A DNA stretch of 64,000 nt, taken from positions 1,574,001-1,638,000 of the forward strand of contig NC_045147.1 of NCBI RefSeq assembly GCF_008831285.2, read 5' to 3'. The stretch is from Nymphaea colorata (taxonomy: Eukaryota; Streptophyta; Magnoliopsida; Nymphaeales; Nymphaeaceae). Positions 22,186-34,365 of the stretch are shown in pieces. Positions within the stretch are counted from its first letter, which is position 1. Each line of letters begins with the position of its first letter. The notes under the pieces are model-generated. The model did no database searches. It saw only the letters and a program-made list of their open reading frames with translations, and was not told the DNA's origin. The position numbers and the translations under genes were made by a program.

Positions 22186-23002
22186 TAAGCCTTTGAAGAC
22201 TTCCAACGGTCTTCAATCCAAGTGTAAAATTTCATTAATCGGCCATCAATTTGTTTGCAATGCCCATACCTTTTTTTTACTTTTATCTCATGTTTTTTAT
22301 GTTTTATTTTGGTTGTTAGTGTTTACTTGTTTGCAATGCCCATACCTTTTTTTCTAAGTGTTTAGCAGGCGGTTTTTCTAACAAATTTTAAATACAAGAC
22401 TAATGTGGTCTAGAGTTTTCTACACTTGTAAAGTGCTTAGAAAAGAGTGATAAATAAAAAAAATGGGCTAAATTTTAGTGTTGTACCACTCTTTTTTTTA
22501 GGAGAAGCTGAGAGAGTCTGTTATAAGAAAGGACGTCTCTCAACCCTTTCCATGTGCCCTTTTAACTATTTAAACCTCACAAGCAAAGGTGTTGTTTTTT
22601 TAATGTTTAATAAAGCCTTTACGGGGCTGGCACCTGATAAGCATTGGGCCTGGCCTGGCCTGATTATTAATTGGCTGGGTAATGGGTCTGGCCATGACTC
22701 GGCCAGGCCCATCAGTCCTTTATGAGAATCGGGAGGGGTTAGCCCAATGTTCAGCCTTAGCTGGTCCACCAGTTCATGTATTGCATCATTGTATGTATCT
22801 TATTCTTCTTCAATAAATGCTCACGAGCCTAATTCCTATTAGAGATCAACTTGTCCATGTATATGACTTGTCTGCAGTTTTGAGGATTGTCCTCAAAAGT
22901 CAATTAAAAGAAGATAACCAAGCAATAGCTTTGAGCATGATCAACCAATGAGGCCACATGGCAGGCTGTTTTAGGAATTTGGGAACACTTTATGGACCAG
23001 CT
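22186..23002. other. Intergenic, no gene seen
   Basis: AT-rich sequence with a direct repeat of 'tttgcaatgcccatacctttttt' (about 22254 and 22330) and a GC-richer patch of GGCCTGG/CCAGGCCC motifs at 22640-22720. No coding frame shows a recognisable motif. Confidence 0.5.
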
Positions 23003-23704
23003 AAGAATGTACAATGAGTCGAGCTCGTTCGTATAAGCTCATTTCGAGCTGACTCATTTATTAAACTAGTTGAGTTTGAGCTCAAGTTAAAACTCTAGTT
23101 ATAAATGGTCGAGTTCGAGTTACACGAGCTCAACTCGTTTAAACTCGACTCTGCTCGTTTGTTTTTCATTTCTCCTGCTATGTCTTCTAACTCTCTCCCT
23201 TTTTTTATTTTTCTTTTCTCCTTCTCTCTATCTCTCTCTCCATTTCTCTCTCTGTTTTTCTACTTCCTTTTCTTCTTCTTCTTCTTCTTCTTCCACCTCC
23301 TCTTTCTACCGGGCTTCAACTGCAAGTCGTAAACCAGGAAATAGTTTTTTTGTTTGAACACTAGGTTGTATGAATCCATGTATAATTGATTTTCGATGTA
23401 AGCAATGAAGTTTAGGTCAGAACTCTTCACACATTATTTTTTGGTGAACAATTTATTTTTTAGAGAAGAATAGTAGAGTAATATTGCAGTTTTTTTTTTT
23501 CAATAGCCTGAAGAAGATGAGGATCACTATTGACTGATGAGCTTAAATGAGTGGAGCTCAAGCTCACACAGTTAACTGAGTCGAGCTCAAGCTTGCCTCA
23601 TAAAGCTTGGCTTGAGCTCGAGTTGAACTCGAGCTGGCAATACGTCAGTCAAGCTAAGTTCGAGCTGGCTCAGCTTGGGCTCGGCTCGCTCGTTGAACAT
23701 TCCT
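23003..23704. mobile_element. Non-autonomous TIR element with GAGCTCGAG-rich ends
   Basis: The left end AAGAATGTACAATGAG pairs, inverted, with the right end CGTTGAACATTCCT. Both ends are crowded with GAGCTC/CTCGAG motifs, while the interior is CT-rich (CTT repeat at 23269-23292). An imperfect duplication, GACCAGCT (22995-23002) and GACTAGCT (23707-23714, two bases off the end), would fit hAT-type 8-bp target sites. No transposase is present. A related element lies at 59275-59829. Confidence 0.55.
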
Positions 23705-25217
23705 CGGACTAGCTTCTCAAACTAAGGTGTGATTTGAAAACAAGCTATGCCATTAATATATGGCTGCAAACTTTAACTTAATAGAGCCACTAGTACTAGG
23801 CCATAAGAATTAATTGTAACTGTCACTTCTTCACTTGGTCAAAAGACAAAGCTGGCTGTGCCTGCATTGTGAGGCACATCAATGGAAGCTACTTATATGG
23901 TGCAGTTTTTTGGGTCGATGGTTACTGCCCTTTCATGGAAAACTGGTTGCGGAACAAGAGGCCATTGACAACATTCCCCTATATGTGAGAACATCATTAT
24001 CCAAACTAATAGTGACAGGAAAATAGCTGATCGGGCTGCCCTAGTTGGACTTACGTGTCGCCAGTTCAGTTCAACAAGAACTATGCCTTTGTGCCACTAG
24101 GATAGGAGCATTGCGCTAATTGACTTATATTGTACCCACACCCTGCACCTACACAATATTGGACCCCAGGGGCAAAGGGGAAATAAAGGTTTCGACTCAT
24201 ACAGGTAGTGGAATGGAATACTCTCTCACTCAAAATAAGTAGAGATCCAACACCAACAACATCATCCAAGGCAAAATTTCACCAAATCACTTAGTTTTTT
24301 GTGGGAAAGTTACTCAATTGCTAATAATCGCCCTTGACCCAATTTAATTGAAAAATCGGAACTAGAGATGCCTTTGTACATACTCAACAGCCATAAACCT
24401 TCACAAAGGTGAGGGCTTCAATTTTGTTGGGGTTCCATGCATTTCCTATTTTTATGGTTAATGTAGGAGGAACCTATTCCCCACACAAATGGTACATGGT
24501 AGGACTGCCGCCAACTTTTTTCCTTACCTTCATGCTGAAGAAGATGTTATGCACAGTGATGTGGATTAATGACAATGACAACATGAATCCAAAATCCCAA
24601 TTTCTAGGGCGATTCTACAACAAATGACTTGTCCAGGGAGAAGCATTTTGGAGTTATAGATGATGGTATGTGATGGAAGGCTCCCTTTCCAGTATATCTT
24701 GAAGCAAGGACTTTCATTGGACCTATATGGCTCATTGGGTTGTGATGATTCCAGTTTTCCTTCCAAGTAAAAAGATCTACGGTGCAGTTCAACCTTCTTT
24801 AGCTGACTGGTTCCCATGCACCAATATCAATGTGGGCCTCGGACCTACTCCAAGACCAAGGTCTTGGCATCGATTATCATCCTTGACCAGGTCCAAATGG
24901 TGAACAACCTTAAGTAATAAGGCTTCAACTTGCCCAGTTGTTGTCCCGTATGCCAACAAGCTGATGAGGATACACTTCAATTTACCTATTTTGGACTTGC
25001 ACAGTAATTCAGAACCTGGTCCTTATAAATTAGAAAACTCCATCCATCAGTCATAGTCCAACCTTACATTTCAGTATCTCATTTGGAGTCACGTCAATCC
25101 ATCAGAACGTGAATTGGAGCTTGATTTGAAGAACATGAACCTTCAAAATTTAGTGTGCCATTTAGAGGGGAGAGATACCTTGAAGAGGGCAAAACCCTTT
25201 CCCTTTTCTGCAACCCT
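23705..25217. other. Intergenic, no gene recognised
   Basis: Short open frames exist on both strands (for example 23835-24026 + and 24566-24817 -). None shows a domain, repeat or splice structure I can name. The region may contain decayed transposon sequence. Confidence 0.4.
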
Positions 25218-27295
25218 GAGGTCGTTTGATAGCTACAGGACACGCGTGTCCTGTTTAGTTGATTTTTTCATCAAACGTTGAACACAGGACAAGCTGGACA
25301 GAACGGACGCCTAAACAAAGGTATAAATAATTATTTTGTTCCATTCTGTTCCGACCTAACCCTCGGAACAGACAGGACAGGAACGTCACCTCGACCCCAA
25401 CCCCTCGACGCCATTTCCTTCTCCTCCACCTCCGCCCCCATCTCCCCTGCCTTTCTCCTCTTCTCTACCCCTGAGCTGACTTTCTCCTCCTCCACCTTCG
25501 CCCCCGTCTCTTCTCCTCTTATCTGCCCCCCGAGTTGACTTTCTCCTCTATCTCCGCCCTCGTTTCTGCCCCCGAGCTGCCCTATTCCTGTTTCTCTCCT
25601 TCTCCTCCATCGCCCAAGCTGCCCTAGCCCTTTCTATTTCTCTCCTTCTCCTTTATCTCTGCTGGAGGGCGACTGCCGCAGCATCGCTTGCAGCTTCTCA
25701 GCAGGCGTCCTTGAGCAGATCCTCAGCAGGGCGTCTTCCAACTGCTCCTAGGCAGCGGCGTTCAAGTAACTAGGGTTTTTGTCCTCGCCCTGTAGCCCCT
25801 TCTTGTCTTCCTTGCCCCTCACGCTTCTTCACCCTCCCTCAACCTCTCGCCTCCTTCAAACGCGCAGTGGATTGAAGCTGCCCTTCGCCCTGCTGAGGAT
25901 GCAATCTGCCTGTTCCACAGGTATGTCCCTGTCTTACGACTGTCGTTTTTCATTTTCAGGCCACCAGCAGACCAATTGGCTCACATTTCGGTCGTTTCCT
26001 GTGGCTGAGTTCATGGTAATAAATTCTGGCATTATTCGTAACCCAAAAGGAAGCTTGTAATTGGGGGAAGAGGGGAAAGGCTGCTGCTTGGCTATTCTAC
26101 CTTTTCATTTCGGTCCGTATCTTTCCTAAAGAAGACCTGCTACATACAATAATTCTACTGTCTCATACCATATGAATATCTTAGAGTGGAGAAGCATTTT
26201 TAGCTTCAACGTTTCTTAACTGGTCATTATTGTCTAAAATTTCCTTGCCACTTTATTTTCCCATGTTCCTGCAACTGCAAAGTAGCACCTACCAGCCCTC
26301 CTCTGCTGCTGATGCAGCTATCTCTGCAGTTAGTAAATATTCTTGTAGTGCTTGTTCTTTTGCAGTAATAGCTTTCATAACTAACTGTGCATATCACACT
26401 GTCCATTGAAATTTGATAGAATTTTGTAATTAACTCCATTGAAATTTGAAGCTATTTCAAGTATGTCATGTATACAAGAGCATTGTTTCTTTTTTGACTT
26501 TGCCTCTGCTGAAAGAATTGCTCAATGGAAGACTAGGCTAAGTGAAATTGATAGAGAAAGAAATCAAAAGCACCGTTTCTTTATTGACTTTTCCTCCTTC
26601 AGCTCGATGCAACAGGAACTTCTTCCTTGGAGCGTCTTCAGCAGTTCCCCTTTAAGTCGGCATAGTAGACATCTTCTATAGCAGCACCCTTGGAGCCTCT
26701 GCTCCATGTCCTAGAGCTTGGTGCAGCAGGCTTCCTTAGCTCGCCCAATAGAACTCATCGTCATTTGAGTTCATCTTCAGTAGGCTACTAAGCTTGAATG
26801 ACTCCAGCAGTACCAAGCTTGCTTTAGCAGTTTAGGTGCTCAGCCTGCTGCTCGTCTTCAGCAGTTTCTAGCTGAACTGCTACTCCTTTTCATGCAACCC
26901 ACCAACCTTGGACATCCTCTGCTCCAAGGTCTTCTACAACAAGCTTGGACGTCTTCAGCTCCAGGTCCTTTTTCAGTAGCTCCTTCGCAGCATGAGCTTC
27001 TCTTTTGAATGTCTATAATAGATATTGAACTCAAACTCAGATAGGAAGGCGAGGCTGCCATAGTGACCGCAATCAAGAACAAAACGAAAGTTTTTGTATG
27101 TTTTGCACTTCTAGATCCTGTAACAAGCGCTCTAAGCTGTAAATAAAGTATAGGCTGCCAATAAGCTGTGGCCTTTTTATTGCTGTTGATTATTACAAGG
27201 TTGAAGCCCCTTGAATCTCACTAAAATCATTTAAGTTAAACGTCAGCTTATCATCTCTCTTAGTCTAAACTTTTGATTCCTGACACGGTCTGCAG

Positions 27296-27764
27296 ATTAG
27301 TGATGGAGGTGGAGCTCCATATGCTATAGATGTAGCAAATGGGCATCTGGTTTGTGGTTGTGGAGATATCAACTACTGCAAGGTACATCTTTCTCAAAAA
27401 ATTTAGCCTTCTTTAAATCATCAACTTAAGGGTTTGATTAATTTTACATGGAGTTTAATTAGCTATTGCTGTTACTGTCAACACATCTGTATTTGTCGAT
27501 TTAGATCCTCTTATTGTAGATAATAATGGTGGGAGTGGTTAGATTGATGGAATCAGAACTCAGAGTGTTAATTTTTCTTTTCTCATAAATGTGTCTTGGC
27601 AGCCAAACATGACTTTTGGTGTCAGTCGTTCTTCGAGAGCTGCAGAAGGACCCTCTCAAGCCATCAGTGAAGCTTCACCCTCTTTAAGGGGCAGAATGCC
27701 CCTGCAATTGTTGTCTTTGTTTCTTAAACTGCAATGTTTGATGTCAGTGATGTACATTATGTAA
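27296..27764 (+). pseudogene. Two putative captured exons inside the TIR element
   Basis: Exon A (27296-27382) follows TCTGCAG and precedes a GT donor (GTACAT). Its 29 codons read [18 protein letters not shown] then [11 protein letters not shown]. Exon B starts at 27603 after a CTTGGCAG acceptor, joins in the same phase, and reads PNMTFGVSRSSRAAEGPSQA onward to a TAA at 27764. An alternative donor, GTAAGC, lies at 27761. I do not recognise the protein. Matching phase plus canonical splice sites argue that these are real exons of a host-type gene carried by the element. Confidence 0.45.
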
Positions 27765-27781
27765 GCAGTATCTTGTTTTTA

Positions 27782-27784
<3 letters not shown>

Positions 27785-27822
<38 letters not shown>
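27785..27822. repeat. CT microsatellite
   Basis: A 38-bp uninterrupted CT run inside the TIR element. Confidence 0.95.
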
Positions 27823-27824
<2 letters not shown>

Positions 27825-28436
27825 GACAATTCGTTTATAAGGAAAAGCACTTGTGACCTCAGGCTGGCTGTCTGAGTGACCAGAGCCAGAAAAGATTTGT
27901 GAAGGAAGCATTTTCACATATTTTCATGTCTGGAAGGACACTCATATATACATAATATAGCAAATTTTTATAAATATTCATATGAAAATAAAAAAACTTT
28001 GAAGAGCGCACACCACACCAACCCATATGAACTTGAAAAATAAGATATCATATAGCACACAAAATAAATATAATAGCCAAAATTCATTAGAGAAGATACA
28101 AATAATGGATAAAATAGACAGTTTGAACGAAACATAAACAAATACTAAACTAGACAGATAAAACTAACCATGAAAGACACAAACATCAGTCAAAATGGAT
28201 AGATTAGAGAGAATGGATAGATCGGACAAGACAGAAACAAACGTCAGACAGGACAGACATAACAGACAGAACAGACACACACGAAACAAACGCTGGACAA
28301 AAAGCACATAGTGTTCTGTTCCTAAAATCATCAAACGGTGGACAAGGAACATCATTGTCCATAAGGACATGACAGTAGTGTAAGGGACAGGACGTCCTGT
28401 CTGTCCTGTCCCAATGGACAGCAATCAAACGACCTC

Positions 28437-31400
28437 TTAGGTTTTAGGGGCTGCTTTGGAACCTAGATGACAATATACCTGTCAATTAAAGTGTCACTAG
28501 TACAATATTAAGAGACACTGATTGATTTAATCTACAGACATGCCCACTTCAAATTCTAGTTCCTGCTAAGGTTATTTAGCGAGACATGGCAGCTCAGCAA
28601 TTATCATTCGCAACAAAATGGAATTCAATTTCAAGGGACTGTACCCCCAATCTTCGCTTTCTCCAAAAAATGGAGCTGTGTCTATTTTCGGTTACTTTTC
28701 ACGCATGAATAAAATATCTTTGTCCATCCTGTTCTTGATGTATTTGTTGAATTTGGAAATGTTATTACCAAATTCTCTCTTTCAATTCCGTTTTTAGCTT
28801 GTTTGTTTGCATGTCATTATTTGATTTATAATTCATCATATTGACATTATAACGGGTCCGTCATTCGTAAGTGGTTCATATAAGTGTCAATTGATGATGG
28901 ACAACATCAGGAAATACAAGAAGCTTTTTAGAGAATGGGGAGATTCCCCGAAGAGGCCAAACCTCCCTCTTTCCTCCTCACCCATGGGTCCAAGGTTGCT
29001 ATGAAACATATATAAAGAGCTGGACACCTATTGTGCATTTTTCTAAAAAATTGAATGTTTGTTCATTAGCTGTTAGAGGGTGGAGCACGTATTATTTTTA
29101 TTTGTGAAAATCATGAACACCTTTTAGTAGTATTTTCTAATTTATACGTAACTTATAGAAAAAAACTAAAAAACGTTGCCTAAATTTTAGGTCAACAACG
29201 AACTGCAACTAACTTTTGGACATAAAGAAATAGCCATTCTAGTTTTCGAAGGTGATTTAGTTATGTTATCGCATTCCATCTGCAACAATGGAGGAATTGC
29301 CTTAACAAATAACAAACAACCTGATTGCCTACTTTTCACATAAATTCTCAAAGAGTTGCCTCCTTACGAAAAATATCAAAATAACGACAAAAGTAATAAA
29401 AGTGTTTTATTACTCAAAACAAATAAAATATTAAAATAAAGAAATGATCCCCACTAGACTCGCTAGTGAGGTCTGTCAGCAACCTGGATGCTGTCTTGCG
29501 AGGGTCAGACCGAATCTCGCTGTCAAACAAGGGTCATCACACTCAATTGGACAGCAGGTCCCCTCACTGCATGGTGACCCTACAAAAGGGGAGAATCTAG
29601 TCTCACCAACTACCAAGCTAGATTCGACCCTCCCTTGGTAGGGAGGGTACCGACAACAAGCTACCATAGGATCGATACCCTCACTCAAGAGAAAGGGTCC
29701 AAGTAGCAACGGTGATGCCCAATGTAGCATGGGCGACAACTCTCACAGGAAACGAGGTCGGCCCAAACCTTGCTGGCGAGGGTTGTCCATTTTTTTTAAG
29801 TAATGTATTTAAAGAATGTTGTTGTCCATTTTTTATTATTTTAATATTTTTTTGCAGCTTAGGGGTAGGAATCAATTAGGGTACCCAACCCAGTTTGAGC
29901 ATGGAGCCGGAACCAGCCCTTAAAATTAAGTGCCAGGCTAGCCCGAGTTCGCCCAACTCAGCATAATAACTTATTTTTTAATATTATTCTATTTAAATAC
30001 ATATGTAGTTATGTATTTGTTATAATTAATTATTTTTATATATTAAAACATATAAATATATATTTTTTATTCTAATCGGGCCAAGGCTGATGCCTATTGC
30101 CTAGCCCTAGTGAAGACTGAAGAGCGGGTTTTTGAGAATCATATGAAAGCGTAAGTGGCTATTTATTCACCACCTAAAGTTCGGCCGTAGTTTGTTATGG
30201 ACTGAAAACTTAGGCAGTGGTTTGTATTTTTTCAAACTTTCTTCTATACTTGTTACAGGAACATGGTTTCCCATCGTTGGAGTCCGTTTGTTGTGAATAT
30301 GAACTGTTTTGCATGTGGATCAACAAGTTGCCTATAGCAACATATGTTCTTACGGGGGTGCAACTCGAAATATTTCTACAAAGTTACTCAAATTCGTTAA
30401 GTGGCTTGCCACAATAATTCCGAACACAAAGACTGGTTATTTGTTGAATAACTTGAGTATGAAAACAACGCAAAATAAAAAACAAGGTCGAGTTAGGCTC
30501 ATGTGTGTGACATAAATTGTCTCTATTAGCCCTCTTTATTGTACTTCGGCTCACCAGAGAAAGGGAACACACTCGTCAGCATGTATTCCTATGATTTAAA
30601 TACGAAAAGTGTCATCCTATTATATTTGTGTTATTCAAACATAACTGTCATTCTTTTATAGTGCAGAAATAAAACCTCTACCTTTAGGGTTATTCATAGG
30701 ATGTACTCTTAACTACACCTGAATTTTTTTTTTTTTTTTGGTGTTCACATGTTCAGTTTTGAATGCGAATGAAGGAAAGTCATTGAAATCCAATTTCACA
30801 ATCTGAATATAAGATGAATCTGATATTTGAATTCACATCCAAATCCGAATCCAAATATTAAACTGAATTCGGCTTGCTTTCATATTGAATAAAGAATATT
30901 TATTTAAAACTAAATCTGATCTGGATAAAAAATTCGAATCTGATTAAATACTTGTGTATATTCGTATTTGAAATGGAATCTAATCACATATGTTTTTCTA
31001 AATCTGAATCCAATCTGATTTTCTTAATCGAGTATTAAATTTTCTCCATTATCCAAATTTTTGAAACTATTTGATCTAATATCCTATAAAAAAATCAGGC
31101 ATATTGACATTAGAAGTTATCATACAATGACAAACACTGACTTTTCAAATGTAATCCTTGGGGCATGTTTGAAAGTGTGGTTCTCCACTGTAGAGGTGGT
31201 ACCATAATTCAAATTTCAGCAAAATTATCAACAACCAAACATAGAATTTTGATTCTCAGAGTACCATATAGTACCTGCATTAAAGTTTCATATGATTAGG
31301 AGACTGAGTTATGGGTGCCACCCTAGGGTACGCAAAGAACTTACGACGGGGTGGACCCTACTACCAACATGTACATTTACTTTCATGCTCAAAGTTTCAT
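28437..31400. other. Intergenic, no gene seen
   Basis: Mostly AT-rich. 29440-29770 is GC-richer with imperfect repeats of GAGGGT/ACCCTC type. 30785-31060 is crowded with degenerate ATCCGAAT/AATCTGAT motifs typical of old interspersed repeats. No supported gene. Confidence 0.5.
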
Positions 31401-31414
31401 ATACATGTGCGTGA

Positions 31415-31585
31415 GATTACGAATAAGTATGAAAAAATAAGTATGAGATAATGTTTATGAGATAACAAAAGATTTATGAGATAATAAAATAACGAATAGA
31501 CAGATGTATGAGATAACGTTAAATATAAATATGAGATAATGTTTATGAGATAACAAAAAATTAATAAGATAATGAGATAACGGAC
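31415..31585. repeat. Degenerate tandem repeat of ATGAGATAA type
   Basis: 'atgagataa(tgttt)' recurs about seven times over 170 bp with AT-rich spacers. The ORFs predicted across it on the minus strand are artefacts. Confidence 0.6.
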
Positions 31586-32207
31586 AATACATATAACCAG
31601 CCTGAGGTAAAACTTTAATGTTGGGTAAAACTTTTTGTCCATTATGGCATCCGTTCTCCATTCTTGTTTTCTCTTCCCTCAGCTGCAGCAGCTTACCCAG
31701 TGTTGTCTCCCTATTGATTGCGAACTCCCACCAGGTAAGACACTCTCCCTCTCATATCATTGCAGGGGCTCTAGCCATCCACCGGCAAGAAAAGATGAAG
31801 CTGAATTTTCTCTTCCTCTTCCCTTTCTATTTATTTCCTTCTGCTTCTTTTCCTACCTCTCATCCCTTTTAGCTGCCTACGGTGTTTCTCTTCCAGTGTC
31901 ATCTTTCCAGCGGCCGAATCCCGTAGCCATCTCGGGCTATGGAAGTTTCTTTATAAGGTCTGCACTCGCAATTCCAACCCCTGCCATGCCAGCTAGCTCT
32001 TGTTTCTCACGAAAGCAGTGCCGAGATGCCTCCAAGGAGAGATACCATCAACAGAGGAAGAAAACTATGGAGATGGCTATAAGTTAGTGTGTAACTATAT
32101 GCATGCACACATACTGTTCAACTCATACTCCATTCGTTTTTCATAATTTGGTTAAATTAGTATGTTACATGGATTGCATGCTAGTGACATTATTTTTTCA
32201 TCCATAG

Positions 32208-32466
32208 GAAGTCGAAGATGAAGCCCATCAAATATTATGTTGCATTTGAAGGCAGAGAACGGGGCATTTTTTTAGAGTTGCGAACATTGGCAACCACTAG
32301 TATACTGGTACAGGGTTGCAGTCTTCAGGTCATTTACCAACATAAAAGCAGCAGACTTTCATCTACACAAGTGCTTGACAATAGTTGCGGTCATGTAAAA
32401 GCTGAAGAGATACTGCAGGGATACAATTGTCGACTTGTGTTAGTCTTCTTCTTTGACTTGTGTTAG
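32208..32466 (+). pseudogene. RNase H1 N-terminal-type (hybrid-binding / viroplasmin-like) domain, frameshifted
   Basis: A 3' splice site (CATCCATAG, ending 32207) is followed ten bases later by an ATG at 32218. The frame reads KYYVAFEGRERGIF, the signature opening of the RNase H1 N-terminal domain. At a run of seven T's near 32270 the frame slips by one. The slipped frame also has a stop, and after it the homologous continuation reads WQPLVYWYRVAVFRSF. It is clearly related to the intact domain at 50862-51188, with the same ten-base distance from splice site to ATG. Known domains of this type bind RNA/DNA hybrids or dsRNA. This copy is broken. I could not find element ends around it. Confidence 0.7.
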
Positions 32467-33438
32467 TCTTCTTCTTAATTGCGGTCTTAGTATGTTGGCT
32501 ATTTGCTTGAAGAACTGTGGGTTGATACTTTTTGTTTGCTAACAGATGTATTAGCATACTTGATATGATGTGGACGTTCATCTCTTTTCTTATGTATGGA
32601 TAGACGACGTACTCATTGCCATTTTATGTTAACAAACCCTTCTGCTATGGATGAATGTAAAAAAACTGTGGTTTGCTTGGATGTTGGTATGTGGAAATAT
32701 TATTATATCTGACATGAATGTTGTTATATGGAGGCCCGATGATAACAAAATATGTTGGTTTACAACAGGTTTATGATATGGTTGAGCATATTTGTTGAAT
32801 GGAATATTTTGCCTGCCACAACAGGTTTGTAATACGATTTAGCATATTTGAGGGATGTAATATATGAGCAGATTTATCATACTAATAATATGTTACTCAT
32901 GAATAGGCGTTGTCTTGGTAATCGTCAGTAGTTGAAGTGCTGGAGTAACGTTCTCGTTTTGTTATTCGTTCTAATACGATTGCTAGATGGCAGTTTAAAT
33001 GATCTTATGCGCGTATGAAGGTTTTTTTGATGCTTTGGTCATGCAATTTTATATAAGACGTAGCCTTTTGATTAAAAAAACAAATATTTCTATAGTTATT
33101 TTTGTATATGAGTAATTTATAGAAACGTCGTGACTATCCACCTCAATGGATATTATAAACAGTTACAACTTCAATGGTTGCCTTTAGACAGGTGGAATTT
33201 TTGTTTCGCATAAACAAACATGAAAAATGGAAAATAAAATAGTTGTAACAAGAGTTATATGAAGTCAAACAAATGAAGCAGAACAAAAAGTCCACCATAC
33301 CCCGTACTAAATGCCGAACATTTAAGATGCTCGGTATTTAGTTCCAGGTACTCAAAACTCTTGAAAATTTTATTCTATATTTGATGGGATTGAAGTTTTA
33401 AATGTAACGTGGAAGTGGAGTTCAACTGCTACAGTGAA
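32467..33438. other. Intergenic, small duplications only
   Basis: A short tandem duplication of the 'cttgtgttagtcttcttctt' type spans about 32436-32478. A direct repeat starting 'acaacaggttt' and ending 'agcatatttg' occurs near 32763 and 32822. No gene. Confidence 0.5.
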
Positions 33439-33490
33439 ATTCCGCCTGTTGAAACGCCTTCCCAATTCCGCCTGTTGAAACGCCTTCCCA
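33439..33490. repeat. Perfect 26-bp tandem duplication upstream of the membrane-protein gene
   Basis: Two identical 26-bp units (33439-33464 and 33465-33490) lie about 330 bp before the start codon of the downstream gene. Confidence 0.95.
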
Positions 33491-33816
33491 CGGATACTAG
33501 ACGTATTTGACCTAGTATAATTTTGGGAATCAACACCAAACCCCGTCCACCGATTGGCACTTGGAGGGATTCTGACCGGCGCGTCGTCGCGTTATCAATC
33601 TCTTTCGCCGCCAGAAAATCACATAAGACAATCAATGTGATGCTCTTTTGCTCTCTTTCTGAAATTGGAGGCCGTTGAAGACTTGAAGGTCGGAAGTCGA
33701 AACCACCTCTCTCCTTGTGGCTCTCCCGTTGACCAGCAAACTCAGGAGCAAAACTCTGTAAATTGGAAGCGGTACCCATTTCCCGAAGAGTCCGCTTTTC
33801 TGAATCTAAGGCGAAC

Positions 33817-34365
33817 ATGGATGCCCAATTGAGCAGAAGATCAGTTTCCATGAGGCCCCAATTGATGGATACCATCGTCGTCCTCATATGGCTCTCTCTG
33901 ATCTCCATCTGTTCCTCCCAGACCGCCAATTTATCGTCTGGACAGGGGAACCCTAATGGTGCGTCCGCTTCTTCGAATAGCCCACCGTCGCCGAAGCCAG
34001 CTCAACCACCCCCTCATCGTCCTCGTAATTCGCCACCACCACCTACCGCAAACGGTTGGCGGGCACAGAAATCTGATCCTCCACCGCCTCCTCAGTCTCC
34101 TTCTCCTCCTCCGCCTGCACCTCATAAGTTCGAAGAGAGCGACGGGAATCCCTCAGCGAAGTCGCCCCTGGGGAAGACACCTCGATCTCATAATGGAGGA
34201 TCTGGAAGCGCTGAAGGAAAGAAAAACCCGTTGGGCAAGAAACTAGGGATCTGGTTTTTGGGGATAGCCGGATGTCTGCAAGTCGCAGCTGTGGCTTTTT
34301 TGTCTTTCAAGAGGCGGCAAATACCCGCAATTCTGGAGAAAAGTGGAACTCAGTTAGGTGACTGA
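33817..34365 (+). CDS. Proline-rich single-pass membrane protein (182 aa)
   Basis: The ATG at 33817 opens a 182-codon frame ending TGA at 34365. In-frame alternatives are the Met codons at residues 12 and 17. Residues about 17-36 (MDTIVVLIWLSLISICSSQ) look like a signal peptide, with the cleavage region near SSQTA. Residues about 54-103 are proline-rich with PPPP and SPPSPKP runs, resembling extensin-like or hydroxyproline-rich segments. Residues about 143-163 (LGIWFLGIAGCLQVAAVAF) form a transmembrane helix followed by a basic FKRRQ stop-transfer. The predicted topology is extracellular N-terminus, one span and a short cytoplasmic tail of about 19 residues. There is no kinase or other catalytic domain. 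Function unknown; a cell-wall or plasma-membrane location is inferred. No intron is needed. Confidence 0.72.
   Translation: MDAQLSRRSVSMRPQLMDTIVVLIWLSLISICSSQTANLSSGQGNPNGASASSNSPPSPKPAQPPPHRPRNSPPPPTANGWRAQKSDPPPPPQSPSPPPPAPHKFEESDGNPSAKSPLGKTPRSHNGGSGSAEGKKNPLGKKLGIWFLGIAGCLQVAAVAFLSFKRRQIPAILEKSGTQLGD

Larger units (their letters stand above)
25218..28436. mobile_element. 3.2-kb TIR element with CGTTTGAT termini and captured exons
   Basis: The left terminus GAGGTCGTTTGATAGCT matches the inverted right terminus GAGGTCGTTTGATTGCT. Just inside lie a perfect 20-bp palindrome on the left (25235-25254) and a 14-bp palindrome on the right (28387-28400), both on the ACAGGAC motif, plus many GGACA repeats. 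The left interior is C/T-rich, resembling a 5' untranslated region. No transposase is visible. TTA follows the right end but the left flank reads CCT, so no target duplication survives. The termini resemble those of the Harbinger element at 47776, which suggests the same superfamily (inference). Confidence 0.65.

Noticed and set aside
24081-24817. Minus-strand frames 24081-24269 and 24566-24817
   Set aside because: Short, overlapping other frames and without domain signatures. Probably decayed repeat sequence.
31635-32087. 150-codon + strand ORF upstream of the broken RNase H1-N copy
   Set aside because: No domain, biased composition and no splice context linking it to the downstream exon.
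33429-33929. 166-codon minus-strand ORF
   Set aside because: Antisense to the 5' part of the proline-rich membrane protein gene and crosses the 26-bp tandem repeat. It has no recognisable motif.
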